DNA from: Chitinophaga barathri
Lineage (GTDB): Bacteria > Bacteroidota > Bacteroidia > Chitinophagales > Chitinophagaceae
NCBI RefSeq assembly: GCF_003807585.1
Contig: NZ_RMBX01000011.1
Span: 1-64,000, forward strand
Reading direction: 5' to 3'
Length of the DNA stretch: 64,000 nucleotides
Positions 43,550-53,179 of this stretch are shown in pieces. The notes under the pieces were generated by a model. It saw only the letters and a program-made list of their open reading frames with translations, was not told the DNA's origin and ran no database searches. The translations under genes and the position numbers were made by a program. Within the stretch, counting starts at the first letter, position 1; every line of letters begins with the position of its first letter.

Positions 43550-44029
43550 TTTTTTTCGTTTTTGTTGTTAAAATTTTTTTTTCTTTTCCCCAGCTTTTTT
43601 GAGATGTTACTATCCCCGTTTCAGGCCGGTTATCAGAAAGCAAGTGCAGAACTGGCCCCGAATTGTGCTGGTAAGTCCCGAAGGGTGGCTGGCGGGAACT
43701 TGACGGCGTAGCCCCGCCAGGCCATTAAGGAAGCACTTTCGGGAACTGTTCGTAACTTAGCTGCACTGTAACCCGGTCCTGTTACGGGGATACAGCCTCA
43801 AAAAGCGGGGAAAGGAAAAACAGATGGCGGCAGCCCGGCCGCAGGATGGCAATATTCCAAACATTGGTAGATCTGGAGAAGGTGTATTCAGAATGTATAG
43901 GCACCAGGGATTTTGCAAATCTGAATGCTAATATGCCATAGGGAGCCGCTGCTTGTTTTCAATGCGAGGACAGCCAGGTGAAAATCACTTTCCCTGGGAC
44001 GCCGAAAAAAATCATTTTCTGTAAACTAA
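43550..44029. other. 480-bp gene-free region with a structured segment
   Basis: No credible gene. It separates the minus-strand DUF932 operon from the plus-strand gene at 44030. Its centre holds the long imperfect hairpin listed at 43674-43747. Confidence 0.5.
43674..43747. ncRNA. Candidate structured RNA or ICE cis element
   Basis: Two nested pairings in one 74-bp segment: outer agtcccgaag (43674-43683) with ctttcgggaact (43736-43747), inner tggctggcggg (43686-43696) with cccgccaggcca (43713-43724), each with at most small bulges. No T-run follows, so it is not a terminator. The strand is unknown. It might be a small RNA, a leader, or an oriT/replication element. Confidence 0.4.
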
Positions 44030-44899
44030 ATGTTCATTAATTTGTTAAAGAAACCAGAATCAAAAAACCAACAGTGCATGGCTTCAATCCGAGACAATAG
44101 AAAAGATGCAGATTATTTTCTGGAAGGGATTAATATGGTGTCTTCCAACCTTGTTCAAACCAGGAAGAACCTTAAAGAAGAACACCCGATGTCTTATTAT
44201 TCTCTTTCCGATGGGCTTGACTGTCTTATCAGGTGGAGCTACTGCCTCGACAAACCGGTAAAGGAGCTTCTGGAGCCATGTAAAGAGATGATCGACGCTT
44301 ACACACGGTCTATCCTTCCAACGGATGACAACCGTTTCGGAGGTGGTCTGATTTATGGCGAGGTGCTGAATATCTGTAGCCTCGGTGTATTGTTGGACTG
44401 TGGGGAAGAGTTAAAGAAGTTCGCTGACCGGTTGCAGGTGACGGGATTTAAGGATGATCTGACCAGTTTCCTGCTGAGTACCATGGTTCCGAACAATGGC
44501 TTATCAGGCAAATTGAGGTGGAAAGGAGATAAAGCCTGTCAGAAGTTGATCCAAATCAGCCAGGCAAACAAGGAAGATGCGCAAACAGGCCTTCTGGAAT
44601 ACCTTGATAATATTTATTATACCAGGGCCAACATGGAAAGTGATTATAACGCGCATAAAAAGGAAGGATATCATTACATGGGATACTTTAGTTTTGAGAG
44701 CGCAGCAATCGTAAAGATCATGGGATTAAACGATGAGCGCATTCAGCATAGTCCCTACTATCCTGCGGACCTGATTCACGGTGACCGGCCCGGTTTGGGT
44801 GAATTATGGAAAATACCACCAACCATCACGCCGGTGCAACAGTTTCCAATTATTAAAGAAGAGATGAAGAATAAAAGCTGGTGGCATTTTTGGGAATGA
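44030..44899 (+). CDS. PoNi-like (DUF1911-type) immunity protein
   Basis: A 289-residue protein (start possible at 44030 or the internal ATG at 44078). The C-terminal signature GYFSFESAAIVKIMGLND followed by YYPADLIHGDR is that of the PoNi C-terminal domain (PF08929, formerly DUF1911), an immunity domain for PoNe-type DNase toxins delivered between bacteria. No toxin gene is adjacent, so this would be an orphan immunity gene protecting the ICE host from other cells' effectors. Confidence 0.75.
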   Translation: MFINLLKKPESKNQQCMASIRDNRKDADYFLEGINMVSSNLVQTRKNLKEEHPMSYYSLSDGLDCLIRWSYCLDKPVKELLEPCKEMIDAYTRSILPTDDNRFGGGLIYGEVLNICSLGVLLDCGEELKKFADRLQVTGFKDDLTSFLLSTMVPNNGLSGKLRWKGDKACQKLIQISQANKEDAQTGLLEYLDNIYYTRANMESDYNAHKKEGYHYMGYFSFESAAIVKIMGLNDERIQHSPYYPADLIHGDRPGLGELWKIPPTITPVQQFPIIKEEMKNKSWWHFWE

Positions 44900-44974
44900 A
44901 AAGGAGTAGGCTCAAACGAATATGTTAACACCGACTTAACTTCAAACTTCATTTTTTTAGAATAATTATGTGGT

Positions 44975-45385
44975 ATGAAGTTGGATATTAAACTCGAAAA
45001 CCACGATTCGTTACAAATTCAAATGGCTGGAGGTCATATATTGACAATAAGAACTCATGATGATCATGAGTTCAGCATCACCAGTTCCTCGGAGGCATTA
45101 TGTGCCATTTCCTCCGGTTCCTGCAATGTGCTCAATTTCAGAACAGACACGAACCGATTCGGCCCCATTCCAGAAGTAAAGAAACCTAAAACTGTGGCGG
45201 GGAAGGGAAGCTCAGGTGTCAATAGAGGTCCATACAAAAAGAAAAAGCAACAACAACCAGCTGGCGGAACAGGAGGAAATAACCAAGGTGGTGTAGAAGT
45301 GGCAAACGCTGACGGCGCTGAAATCCCTAATCCTCAGCAGAACGGGGAGAGTGCCTCACGTAAACTTACTGAGGTTACTGCTTAA
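44975..45385 (+). CDS. Hypothetical protein with a disordered C-terminal half
   Basis: A 136-residue protein. Residues 1-60 could be a small beta domain (LDIKLENHDSLQIQMAGGHI); the rest is low-complexity basic and Gln/Gly/Asn-rich (KKKKQQQ, GGTGGNNQGG). No known domain. The stop overlaps the end of the opposing lipoprotein gene by 11 bp. Confidence 0.55.
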   Translation: MKLDIKLENHDSLQIQMAGGHILTIRTHDDHEFSITSSSEALCAISSGSCNVLNFRTDTNRFGPIPEVKKPKTVAGKGSSGVNRGPYKKKKQQQPAGGTGGNNQGGVEVANADGAEIPNPQQNGESASRKLTEVTA

Positions 45386-45893
45386 CTAATTCCCATTTCT
45401 CTTTTTTTACGAAGTTCGCATGACGGATTTCGGGTTTGGTTAAATCTTTAGTGACCAACACACTGAAGGGGGTAATGTTTTCGTAGGCAATGGCGTACTC
45501 GACCCGGGCTTTTTTTTCGCCGTCATCCGAAATGTCGTTTATCCCGCTGATTGCCATGTCAGCTACTTTCACCATCCGGACCTTACCGCTCTGGTCTTCT
45601 TCCGGCATTCCAAGCAGGTAGCGTTGTCCCTTTTCGGTAATGGCTATTACCGGACTGCCGAGGTCCGTCATGCTTTTTATTTCAGAAGTCGTTACCAGGC
45701 CGGAATCAACCAAACCGGCATCTTTTACCCGATCTCTCATGTTCTCATCAGCAAGGTTAACCCTAATCTCAAACGGCTTTGGATAGCCGAGCTCAGCCTT
45801 CAATACCGCGGCGGCCTCCGCCTCAGTTAGTTTTGTAGAATTTTTACATGAGAAGACCAGCGCGACGAGAAACAGAAACACAATGTTTTTCAT
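45375..45893 (-). CDS. Lipoprotein, unknown function
   Basis: A 172-residue lipoprotein (LFLVALVFSC, Cys16). The mature part is a mix of acidic helix and a beta-rich domain; no known motif. It converges with the gene ending at 45385. Confidence 0.65.
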   Translation of the reverse strand: MKNIVFLFLVALVFSCKNSTKLTEAEAAAVLKAELGYPKPFEIRVNLADENMRDRVKDAGLVDSGLVTTSEIKSMTDLGSPVIAITEKGQRYLLGMPEEDQSGKVRMVKVADMAISGINDISDDGEKKARVEYAIAYENITPFSVLVTKDLTKPEIRHANFVKKEKWELVKQ

Positions 45894-46244
45894 ACTTGTA
45901 CAATTTGGTTAACGGAAGATCCGGCTATTAAGCGGTGACTGAATGCATATAATATTAATACGCATTTAATCCCCTCAGTATTATATAAATATACTCATTT
46001 TGAGAATTTTTTTTGCCGAGCGAACGACATTTGCCGAAACCGATGTATCTTGAGGCCGTTCCCCGGATGAGTGAAACATAACCAAATGAGAATTTTCGGG
46101 CTGAACTGCAATAGCGCAGATAACATCATACATGCTTATCCCTGTATACCCTTCATCGCTGATTTGTTGAGCCCCTTTTTCTCCAGTGTTGGCTCGTGGC
46201 AATTACCTATTTAATTTTATTATGTGTAATTTAGTGACTACTAA
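45894..46244. other. Intergenic region before the sigma-factor gene
   Basis: 351 bp, AT-rich in its left part. A 73-codon minus-strand frame (45981-46202) is the only ORF, and I do not credit it. It probably holds the promoter of the sigma-factor gene. Confidence 0.45.
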
Positions 46245-46262
46245 TTGGTCATTGCGCGGCTA

Positions 46263-46841
46263 ATGGACATGAGGAAACTGCAACATCAAACTGATCATGA
46301 ACTATTCCTCCAGATTAAGGAGGGAGATACCGCTGCGTACAAAGAGGTGTATGAACGGTACTGGCAATTGTTGTATGTTTATGCCTACCGTTTCCTGAAG
46401 GATAAAAGTGATGCCGAGGATATTGTGCAGGAAGTGTTTATCACACTTTTTACTAAAAAAGAAATACTGGAAGTAAAATCATTGTCAGCACTCCTTTATA
46501 CCTCAGTCAGAAACCGTGTATTAAAAAAATTCGATCATTTAAAAGTTCGCGCGGATTACCTGGCTTCAGTGAAGAACCTGCAAGAGCCTGGTGAGAATTT
46601 GACTGAAGCACAGCAAAATTTTAATGACCTTAGCAGGATCATCGAATCTGAACTTCAAAAGCTACCAGAAAGCACACGGGAAGTTTTCGTGTTGAGCCGT
46701 ATTGAAGAAAAGTCTCATAAGGAAATATCAGAAAGTTTAAACCTGACCAAGGATGTTGTCAAAAAACGCGTAGCGGCCGCTGTAAAGCACTTTAAGCACC
46801 TCAAAGTTAAGCTCCAAATTTTTACAGGAATTCTTCCCTAA
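46263..46841 (+). CDS. ECF RNA polymerase sigma factor (FecI-like)
   Basis: About 192 residues from the ATG at 46263 (a TTG at 46245 and an ATG at 46269 are alternatives). Sigma-70 region 2 is in ELFLQIKEGDTAAYKEVYER and FLKDKSDAEDIVQEVFITLF; region 4 is in LPESTREVFVLSRIEEKSHK and EISESLNLTKDVVKKRV. It should recruit polymerase to its target operon, most likely the SusC/SusD genes downstream. It is followed by its anti-sigma factor after 88 bp. Confidence 0.92.
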   Translation: MDMRKLQHQTDHELFLQIKEGDTAAYKEVYERYWQLLYVYAYRFLKDKSDAEDIVQEVFITLFTKKEILEVKSLSALLYTSVRNRVLKKFDHLKVRADYLASVKNLQEPGENLTEAQQNFNDLSRIIESELQKLPESTREVFVLSRIEEKSHKEISESLNLTKDVVKKRVAAAVKHFKHLKVKLQIFTGILP

Positions 46842-46929
46842 AAAAATAATAAAAAAATAATCCGAAAATCGGCACCAAACATTTTCTGAGCGGTTATGTG
46901 TAGTAGAGGGTAATCAGCACCTACTAACC

Positions 46930-48060
46930 ATGGATCAGCAAAAGTTCGAGAACATACTACAAAAGTATAAAGAAGGAACCTGTACGGAAGAGGAGCAAGA
47001 GCTCGTCTACCGCTGGGCGAATGAGTATGCAGAAATGACCGGTAGGCCCGATATCCAGCAAGACGAGCTGAACAGATCCCGTTCACGAATGTGGTTGAAG
47101 ATTTACCGGAAAGTGCGTCCGCAGTCGAGTTCCAATCTTTGGTACAGGATCAGTGCCGCGGCGGCAGTGTTTGCGGCCGGTGTACTGCTTTTTCATTTTT
47201 ACCAACGACCGGAAAGAATCCAAAGCGTTGTGCCTACGGTGTGGGCTTCTGAAATACGGCCAGGTGGAAACCACGCTTTCCTGACCCTGGCGAACGGAAA
47301 GCGCGTGTCGCTCGACAACATGAGGCCCGGGGACAGAATAGCCGGGACGCAGGCGCTAAAGTCAACTGAAGGAACGGTCCGGTTTGACCAGCCCGACGGT
47401 ACAGCCAACCCTGACGAACTAACCACGATCACTACCCCCAAAGGAGGACAATTTCATATCGTTTTATCCGATGGAACAAAAGTGTGGCTCAATGCCGCCA
47501 GTTTCATCATCATACCAGTATCATTTACGAGCACCGGCAGGCGGTTCGTCCGCCTTACCGGTGAAGCCTATTTTCAAGTTGCGAAAGATCGAAACCGGCC
47601 TTTCATCGTAGAAACTGCGACACAGCAGGTAAAAGTTTTGGGAACCCATTTTAATGTAAACGCCTACACCGATGAACAGGATTGCAGTACTACGCTCCTG
47701 GAAGGATCAGTGCAATTAATCTCCACATCAGCAAATTCAAAATTAACCCTTATTCCCGGGCAACAGGCCCATTTCCAAAACAATCAATTTAAGGTCCGAC
47801 CGGCAAATGACGATGTTATTGCCTGGAAAGACGGCAGGATCAAGTTTAACGGGACACCGCTTCCCGAAATTATGAGGCAGTTGTCCAGATGGTACAATGT
47901 CGAGGTGGTCTATGAGGGCGCTTCGCGTGACCGTGCATTTACCGGCGTCATAAACCGGACTTATAATTTGAAAACGGTTTTAGAAATTCTTAACGGCATG
48001 GGGATTGAATCGCGGCTTGAAAACAGGCTGGGTAAACCGTTCCTTGTGGTGAAGAATTAA
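46930..48060 (+). CDS. FecR-family anti-sigma factor
   Basis: 376 residues. A short N-terminal cytosolic sigma-binding region, a single membrane segment (ISAAAAVFAAGVLLFHFY, about residues 77-94), then a periplasmic FecR domain (TTPKGGQFHIVLSDGTKVWL; LTGEAYFQVAKDRNRPFIVE; VLGTHFNVNAY) and a C-terminal DUF4974/STN-interacting part. It holds the sigma factor and releases it when the SusC-type transporter binds substrate and signals through its STN domain. Confidence 0.93.
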   Translation: MDQQKFENILQKYKEGTCTEEEQELVYRWANEYAEMTGRPDIQQDELNRSRSRMWLKIYRKVRPQSSSNLWYRISAAAAVFAAGVLLFHFYQRPERIQSVVPTVWASEIRPGGNHAFLTLANGKRVSLDNMRPGDRIAGTQALKSTEGTVRFDQPDGTANPDELTTITTPKGGQFHIVLSDGTKVWLNAASFIIIPVSFTSTGRRFVRLTGEAYFQVAKDRNRPFIVETATQQVKVLGTHFNVNAYTDEQDCSTTLLEGSVQLISTSANSKLTLIPGQQAHFQNNQFKVRPANDDVIAWKDGRIKFNGTPLPEIMRQLSRWYNVEVVYEGASRDRAFTGVINRTYNLKTVLEILNGMGIESRLENRLGKPFLVVKN

Positions 48061-48252
48061 AGATGAGAATTAACCGAAGTATGAACCATAACCTAGATGT
48101 ATGAGGAAAGCCTAAGAAAGTAAATCAGATTAGTTAATAATTCAGCAGGCATCATAAAGCCGGAGCTGTGTGCAACCACACTCCGGCGTGGCCTGGCTGA
48201 AAATGCATCCCTAAGCGAGAGAAAACATATACTAACCAAACAAGACAAAAGT

Positions 48253-51200
48253 ATGAAAATTTTTACATGCTGCGGCATCCTATTGAGGGTGCTGAACCCG
48301 AAGACCGGTCCCCGCCAGGCCGGGTCTTCAATGCTACTAACACGAACGATCATGAGAATGCAGCTTGCAATACTGATCATCCTGATGACCTTTATGAACG
48401 TCTTCTCCCGCGCGGTTGCGCAGACGGTCAGCCTGCAATTTAATCAGGAGAAGCTGGAAACCGTTTTGCAAGCCATATCCAAACAGAGTGGCTATGACTT
48501 TAATTACGAGGTAGGATTGCTGAAAACCGCTAAACCGGTGACCATCAATATTAAAGATAAAACGCTAAAAGAGACACTTGAAATATGCTTTAAAGACCAG
48601 CCCATCAGCTTCCAGGTTGTAGCAAAAACTGTGACCCTGAAAGCTGCGGAAAAGAAAAGTAGTGGTTCATCGGCATCAGGAGACATTACGATCCGCGGTC
48701 AGATAATGGATAGTCAGGGAAAGCCACTCAGTGGCGTTACAGTGAAAATAAAGGGAGGAGACATAGGAACGATCACGGACAGCGATGGCAAGTTTGTTAT
48801 CGATGTCCCAAATGATAAAGCCATTTTGGTGATCAGCAGCATTGGCTATCTCCAAATTCAACAACCTGTAAAAGATGAACGGTTTATAACCATCCGCTTG
48901 ATCGAGGCTACCGCACAGCTTAAGGAAATCACCGTGTCCCCCATACAAACCGGATATGAACAAATTAAGCCAGAGCGTTTCGTAGGCTCTGCGACGGTGA
49001 TCGACAGCACCATCCTTCAGCGTGGGGTAAGCAGTGACCTGATTAGCCGCCTCGACGGCGTAACAAACGGCCTGCTTTTCAACAAGGCAGGAGGTGCGCT
49101 GAAGCTCCAGCTTCGTGGGATTAGCACGATCAATGCATCATATGACTTTAACGATGTAGACATCAGTTCTAATCCCCTCATCATTTTGGATGATTTTCCT
49201 TATCAGGGCGACCTCGACAATATCAATCCCAATGATATAGAATCCGTTTCGGTATTGAAAGACGCTGCCGCAACTTCCATCTGGGGTGCTCGAGCTGGTA
49301 ATGGGGTGGTCGTTATTACCAGTAAGAAAGGCTCCACACGAAGCCGTTTTTCAGTGACACTGAACTCGAATATACAAATCCAGACAAAACCGGATTTGGA
49401 CTATCATCATCGGATGAACAGTGTTGATTTCATTGATGTTGAGCAACTCTTGTTTGACAAAGGGTTTTACAATTCTTCGCTGGTTTCACCATATACTTTT
49501 GCTATTTCTCCGGTTGTCGAACTGCTGAATAAGGAACGACAGGGAATAATTACAGCAGCGGAAGCAGAGCATGAAATAACGAGGCTAAAGGGAGTAAGTA
49601 CAATTGACCAATACGATAAGTACGTTTTACGTAATCCAGTAAGGTTCCAGAATTACTTAAATGTTTCAGGAGGAAACTCGGTTAGCGGATATAACATTTC
49701 CTTGGGTGCGGACAATAATAACACGGCCATCAAAGGGCCAGGAAAATACGCCCGGTACAGTGTTAATTCAAACGTTATCGTTAAACCAACAAGGGCGTTA
49801 GAGCTATCCGCGTTGGTTAATTACGTTACAGAGAACTCAACTGATAACAGCCTGTCTACAAATATTTCACCAGGGGGGAGAAGGAGTGCCTTATATCCGT
49901 ATGCCGAGTTTGCAAACAAACAGGGGAGCCATCTTGCAATTCCTTACGGTTACAGGCTTTCCTACGTGGATACAGTAGGCCAGGGCAAGTTGCTGGACTG
50001 GCATTATCGGCCGCTTGATGAAATGGGATTTGGAGGGAATGATTTCAAGCGGAATTTTTTACGCTTGAATTTTTCGGCTAACCTTAAAATTACTGAATGG
50101 GCTAACCTTGATTTTAGATATCAGTACTCCGTTCAAAATGAACACAACGAATATCTGCGCGACGAGCGTACCTATTTTACGCGGAACCTGATTAATAATT
50201 TTACAAATCCGGGAACATTTGAGCGAAATGTTCCAATCGGTGGAATACTCGATCAGAATTACGCTGAAATCGCCGGACATAATGTGAGGTTACAGGCAAA
50301 TTTCAGAAAAAACTGGAATGATGTCCATTCATTTTCGGCCATCGCTGCCGCTGAAATCGGACAGTCGCGCTTTGACGGAAACTCAAACCGCATGTACGGT
50401 TATAATAAAGATGTGCTGACAGTGGCCTCCAATATTAACTTCAGCCAGTTATACCCTAACCTTCCGATAGGTGCTTCGTCTATTCCGAATAACATGAATG
50501 TCGTCGGCAGGAGTGATAAATTTGTATCTGTATTGGCAAATGCCAATTACACATATGATGACCGCTACAGTATTTTTGCGAGTGCCCGGCGCGACGGCTC
50601 TAATTTATTGGGCGTAAATACCAACAATCGGTGGAAACCCCTCTGGTCAATTGGAGGCAGGTGGAACATCAATAACGAAGATTTTTATCATGTAGATTGG
50701 TTATCTAATCTTGCACTGAGAGCAACCTATGGATATTCAGGAAATGTGAATAATTCTATTTCCGCTCTTAGTATTCTATATTATTCATCGAGCCTGAATC
50801 TTTTCAATAGAAATTATGCACAGGTGGGTTCACCACCAAACCCAGACCTTAAATGGGAAGAAGTGAGAACGTTAAATTTGGGCTTGGATTTCGGGCTGTT
50901 CAAAGGCCGGATCAGTGGAACATTTGAATATTATATAAAGAAAGCAGTAGATATTTTTACAACAGTTCCTGTTGATCCAACCTTGGGTATTTCCGGGAAT
51001 GCCCTTGACAGAAACTCTGGAAATCTGGAGACAAAAGGATTTGATCTTGCTGTAAATACCAGAAACCTAACGCGCGCGTTCAGGTGGAACACGACGTTCA
51101 ATTTGAGTTATGCGCGTCCAAAAGTAACACGTTATTATTTCAACTCGATAAATACTCCGGTGACACCCGCTGCTCGGGAAGGTTCTCTTATTGGTGGCCT

Positions 51201-51816
51201 TTATGGATATAAGTGGGCGGGTCTTGATGGGAATGGAGATCCCCAAGGGTACCTTGGCAAATCGATCAGCAAGGATTATTTTAGAATATTTTCGGATTCG
51301 GTGGAAAACCAAACTTACAAAGGTTCCTCTTACCCACTTGTCTACGGGAACCTATTCAACACCTTTGAGTTTAAAGGTGTGGAGCTTACGTTTAACATAA
51401 GCTTTAAAGCCAACTACTACTTCAGGAAACCAACAATCGTTTACTACTCCCTTTATAATTCCTGGGCTTCACATTCAGATTTTGAAAAAAGATGGAAGGC
51501 CCCCGGTGATGAAAAGGTCACTAATGTTCCTTCAATGCCATATCCGGCAAATCTATTCCGTGATCAGTTTTTCCAGAATTCGGAAGTAAACTTGGAAAGA
51601 GGTGATCATATCCGGCTCCAGGACATCCGACTTTCTTATAATCTGAAGAACGCATGGAAACGTATTCCGTTTACGTCATTTCAGATTTATGGCTATGCCA
51701 GTAACTTGAATTTCCTGATCTGGAAGTCTACTGATTCAGATTATGATCCGGATTTTCCAACGAATACTTTGTTACCATTGAGAAATTACTCCTTCGGAGT
51801 TAGAATCGGACTTTAA
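48253..51816 (+). CDS. SusC/RagA-type TonB-dependent transporter with STN domain
   Basis: 1187 residues. Signal region (about 1-55), an STN domain (about 60-130, TVSLQFNQEKLETVLQAISK), a CarboxypepD_reg-like domain (about 145-235, IRGQIMDSQGKPLSGVTVKI), a TonB plug (about 245-370) and a 22-strand beta barrel ending in GVRIGL. The STN domain matches the FecI/FecR pair upstream, so transport and gene control are linked. The substrate is unknown; no carbohydrate enzyme lies nearby, unlike a normal polysaccharide utilisation locus. Confidence 0.95.
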   Translation: MKIFTCCGILLRVLNPKTGPRQAGSSMLLTRTIMRMQLAILIILMTFMNVFSRAVAQTVSLQFNQEKLETVLQAISKQSGYDFNYEVGLLKTAKPVTINIKDKTLKETLEICFKDQPISFQVVAKTVTLKAAEKKSSGSSASGDITIRGQIMDSQGKPLSGVTVKIKGGDIGTITDSDGKFVIDVPNDKAILVISSIGYLQIQQPVKDERFITIRLIEATAQLKEITVSPIQTGYEQIKPERFVGSATVIDSTILQRGVSSDLISRLDGVTNGLLFNKAGGALKLQLRGISTINASYDFNDVDISSNPLIILDDFPYQGDLDNINPNDIESVSVLKDAAATSIWGARAGNGVVVITSKKGSTRSRFSVTLNSNIQIQTKPDLDYHHRMNSVDFIDVEQLLFDKGFYNSSLVSPYTFAISPVVELLNKERQGIITAAEAEHEITRLKGVSTIDQYDKYVLRNPVRFQNYLNVSGGNSVSGYNISLGADNNNTAIKGPGKYARYSVNSNVIVKPTRALELSALVNYVTENSTDNSLSTNISPGGRRSALYPYAEFANKQGSHLAIPYGYRLSYVDTVGQGKLLDWHYRPLDEMGFGGNDFKRNFLRLNFSANLKITEWANLDFRYQYSVQNEHNEYLRDERTYFTRNLINNFTNPGTFERNVPIGGILDQNYAEIAGHNVRLQANFRKNWNDVHSFSAIAAAEIGQSRFDGNSNRMYGYNKDVLTVASNINFSQLYPNLPIGASSIPNNMNVVGRSDKFVSVLANANYTYDDRYSIFASARRDGSNLLGVNTNNRWKPLWSIGGRWNINNEDFYHVDWLSNLALRATYGYSGNVNNSISALSILYYSSSLNLFNRNYAQVGSPPNPDLKWEEVRTLNLGLDFGLFKGRISGTFEYYIKKAVDIFTTVPVDPTLGISGNALDRNSGNLETKGFDLAVNTRNLTRAFRWNTTFNLSYARPKVTRYYFNSINTPVTPAAREGSLIGGLYGYKWAGLDGNGDPQGYLGKSISKDYFRIFSDSVENQTYKGSSYPLVYGNLFNTFEFKGVELTFNISFKANYYFRKPTIVYYSLYNSWASHSDFEKRWKAPGDEKVTNVPSMPYPANLFRDQFFQNSEVNLERGDHIRLQDIRLSYNLKNAWKRIPFTSFQIYGYASNLNFLIWKSTDSDYDPDFPTNTLLPLRNYSFGVRIGL

Positions 51817-51827
51817 AAAACAGTGTC

Positions 51828-53168
51828 ATGAAAAAATTAATCCAATTATCCATTGCCATCAACATACTTATTTTCTCAGTGCTTCTTGTACTTTCGTCAT
51901 GTAAAAAATATCTCGACGAACCTCCTAACAAGGGAACAGTTATCATTAGCAAGCTCAGCGATTTACAGGCCATTCTGGACAACCCGTTGATGACATCTTC
52001 CTATTTCTCCCTGGCAACCGGATCAGCGGACGAATACTATTTTACGGAATCTACCTGGGATGCAAAGGCATCTGATCAAAAGGACGCATATATCTGGAAA
52101 AGCACTACAAATATTGACGGATGGTCACTGCCTTATCAAATTGTCTTCCAGGCTAACATAGTGCTTTCTGAACTTGAGGAACTTGAAGGAAGCCAATCGG
52201 AGAAGGCAAAAGTTAAGGGGCAGGCGCTGTTTCTGCGAGCCTTTGCTTTTTATCATATTGCCCAAATATACAGTTTGCCATACTCTACGGAGTACCTCAG
52301 CACAGCCGGTGTGGCGTTGCGTACCAGCCCACTGATCAGCGTAAGGTCGGTAAGATCAACCGTTGCGGAAACCTATGAGAAAATCATTAATGACTTGAAG
52401 GAATCTGCGAGTCTCTTGGATTCCCAGAAAGAGCCTTTAAACCGGCCAAATAAAATTGGCGCTTACGGGGCGCTGGCGCGTGTGTACCTCTCCATGAGGG
52501 ATTATGCCAATGCATCTAAGTATGCCCAACTTTCACTTGACCTATCTACCGAGCTGATCGATTTTAACCAGCTGGATGTTAATGCTAACCCAGGAATCAG
52601 TCAGTACAATGAAGAAACATCATTTTATGCCTACATGGAAGGCTTTCCGTACGATGAAGGTATTACCGACACAACGCTTTATAACTCGTATGATGAAAGC
52701 GATTTGAGAAAGCAGGTCTACTTTTACGACCCCGGTGACGGCAGCAGGGTTTTTAAAGGGAGCTATGCCGGATTTTACGGCAATCTTACTTTTTGCGGCA
52801 TCGCGAACGACGAGATATACCTGATCCGTGCAGAGTGTGCCGCCCGTGCGAATGATGCAGCAAAGGCTATGGAGCTGGTAAACCTACTGCTAAGGAAAAG
52901 GTGGATGGCAGGCACATTTGCTGAACTGGCTACGGGTACACCCGAAGAAGCCCTGGAAATTGTATTAAAGGAGCGAAGGAAAGAACTGGTCTACCGTGGC
53001 ACCAGGTGGACGGATATCCGCAGGTTTAATTTGGAAGGCAGGAATATAACATTAAAGCGTGTGCTAAATGGGATCACCTACGAACTTCCGGCAAATGATA
53101 ATAGAATTGCCTGGTTGATACCGAACGAAGTCATTAGCCTGACAGGAATGGAACAGAATAAACGCTAA
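51828..53168 (+). CDS. SusD/RagB-like lipoprotein
   Basis: 446 residues, signal LLVLSSCKKYLDEPP (lipid-attachment Cys25), then the helical TPR-like SusD fold (AKVKGQALFLRAFAFYHIAQ; KIGAYGALARVYLSMRDYAN) and the C-terminal YRGTRWTDIRRFNLEG. It caps the SusC barrel at the outer surface and binds the substrate. It starts 11 bp after the SusC stop and precedes a thioredoxin-like gene by 11 bp, so the three form one operon. Confidence 0.93.
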   Translation: MKKLIQLSIAINILIFSVLLVLSSCKKYLDEPPNKGTVIISKLSDLQAILDNPLMTSSYFSLATGSADEYYFTESTWDAKASDQKDAYIWKSTTNIDGWSLPYQIVFQANIVLSELEELEGSQSEKAKVKGQALFLRAFAFYHIAQIYSLPYSTEYLSTAGVALRTSPLISVRSVRSTVAETYEKIINDLKESASLLDSQKEPLNRPNKIGAYGALARVYLSMRDYANASKYAQLSLDLSTELIDFNQLDVNANPGISQYNEETSFYAYMEGFPYDEGITDTTLYNSYDESDLRKQVYFYDPGDGSRVFKGSYAGFYGNLTFCGIANDEIYLIRAECAARANDAAKAMELVNLLLRKRWMAGTFAELATGTPEEALEIVLKERRKELVYRGTRWTDIRRFNLEGRNITLKRVLNGITYELPANDNRIAWLIPNEVISLTGMEQNKR

Positions 53169-53179
53169 ATATTACGAAA

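Noticed and set aside
45981..46202. 73-codon minus-strand frame before the sigma-factor gene
   Set aside because: No recognised domain, no signal, no ribosome-binding context; might be a decayed gene remnant but this is not supportable.
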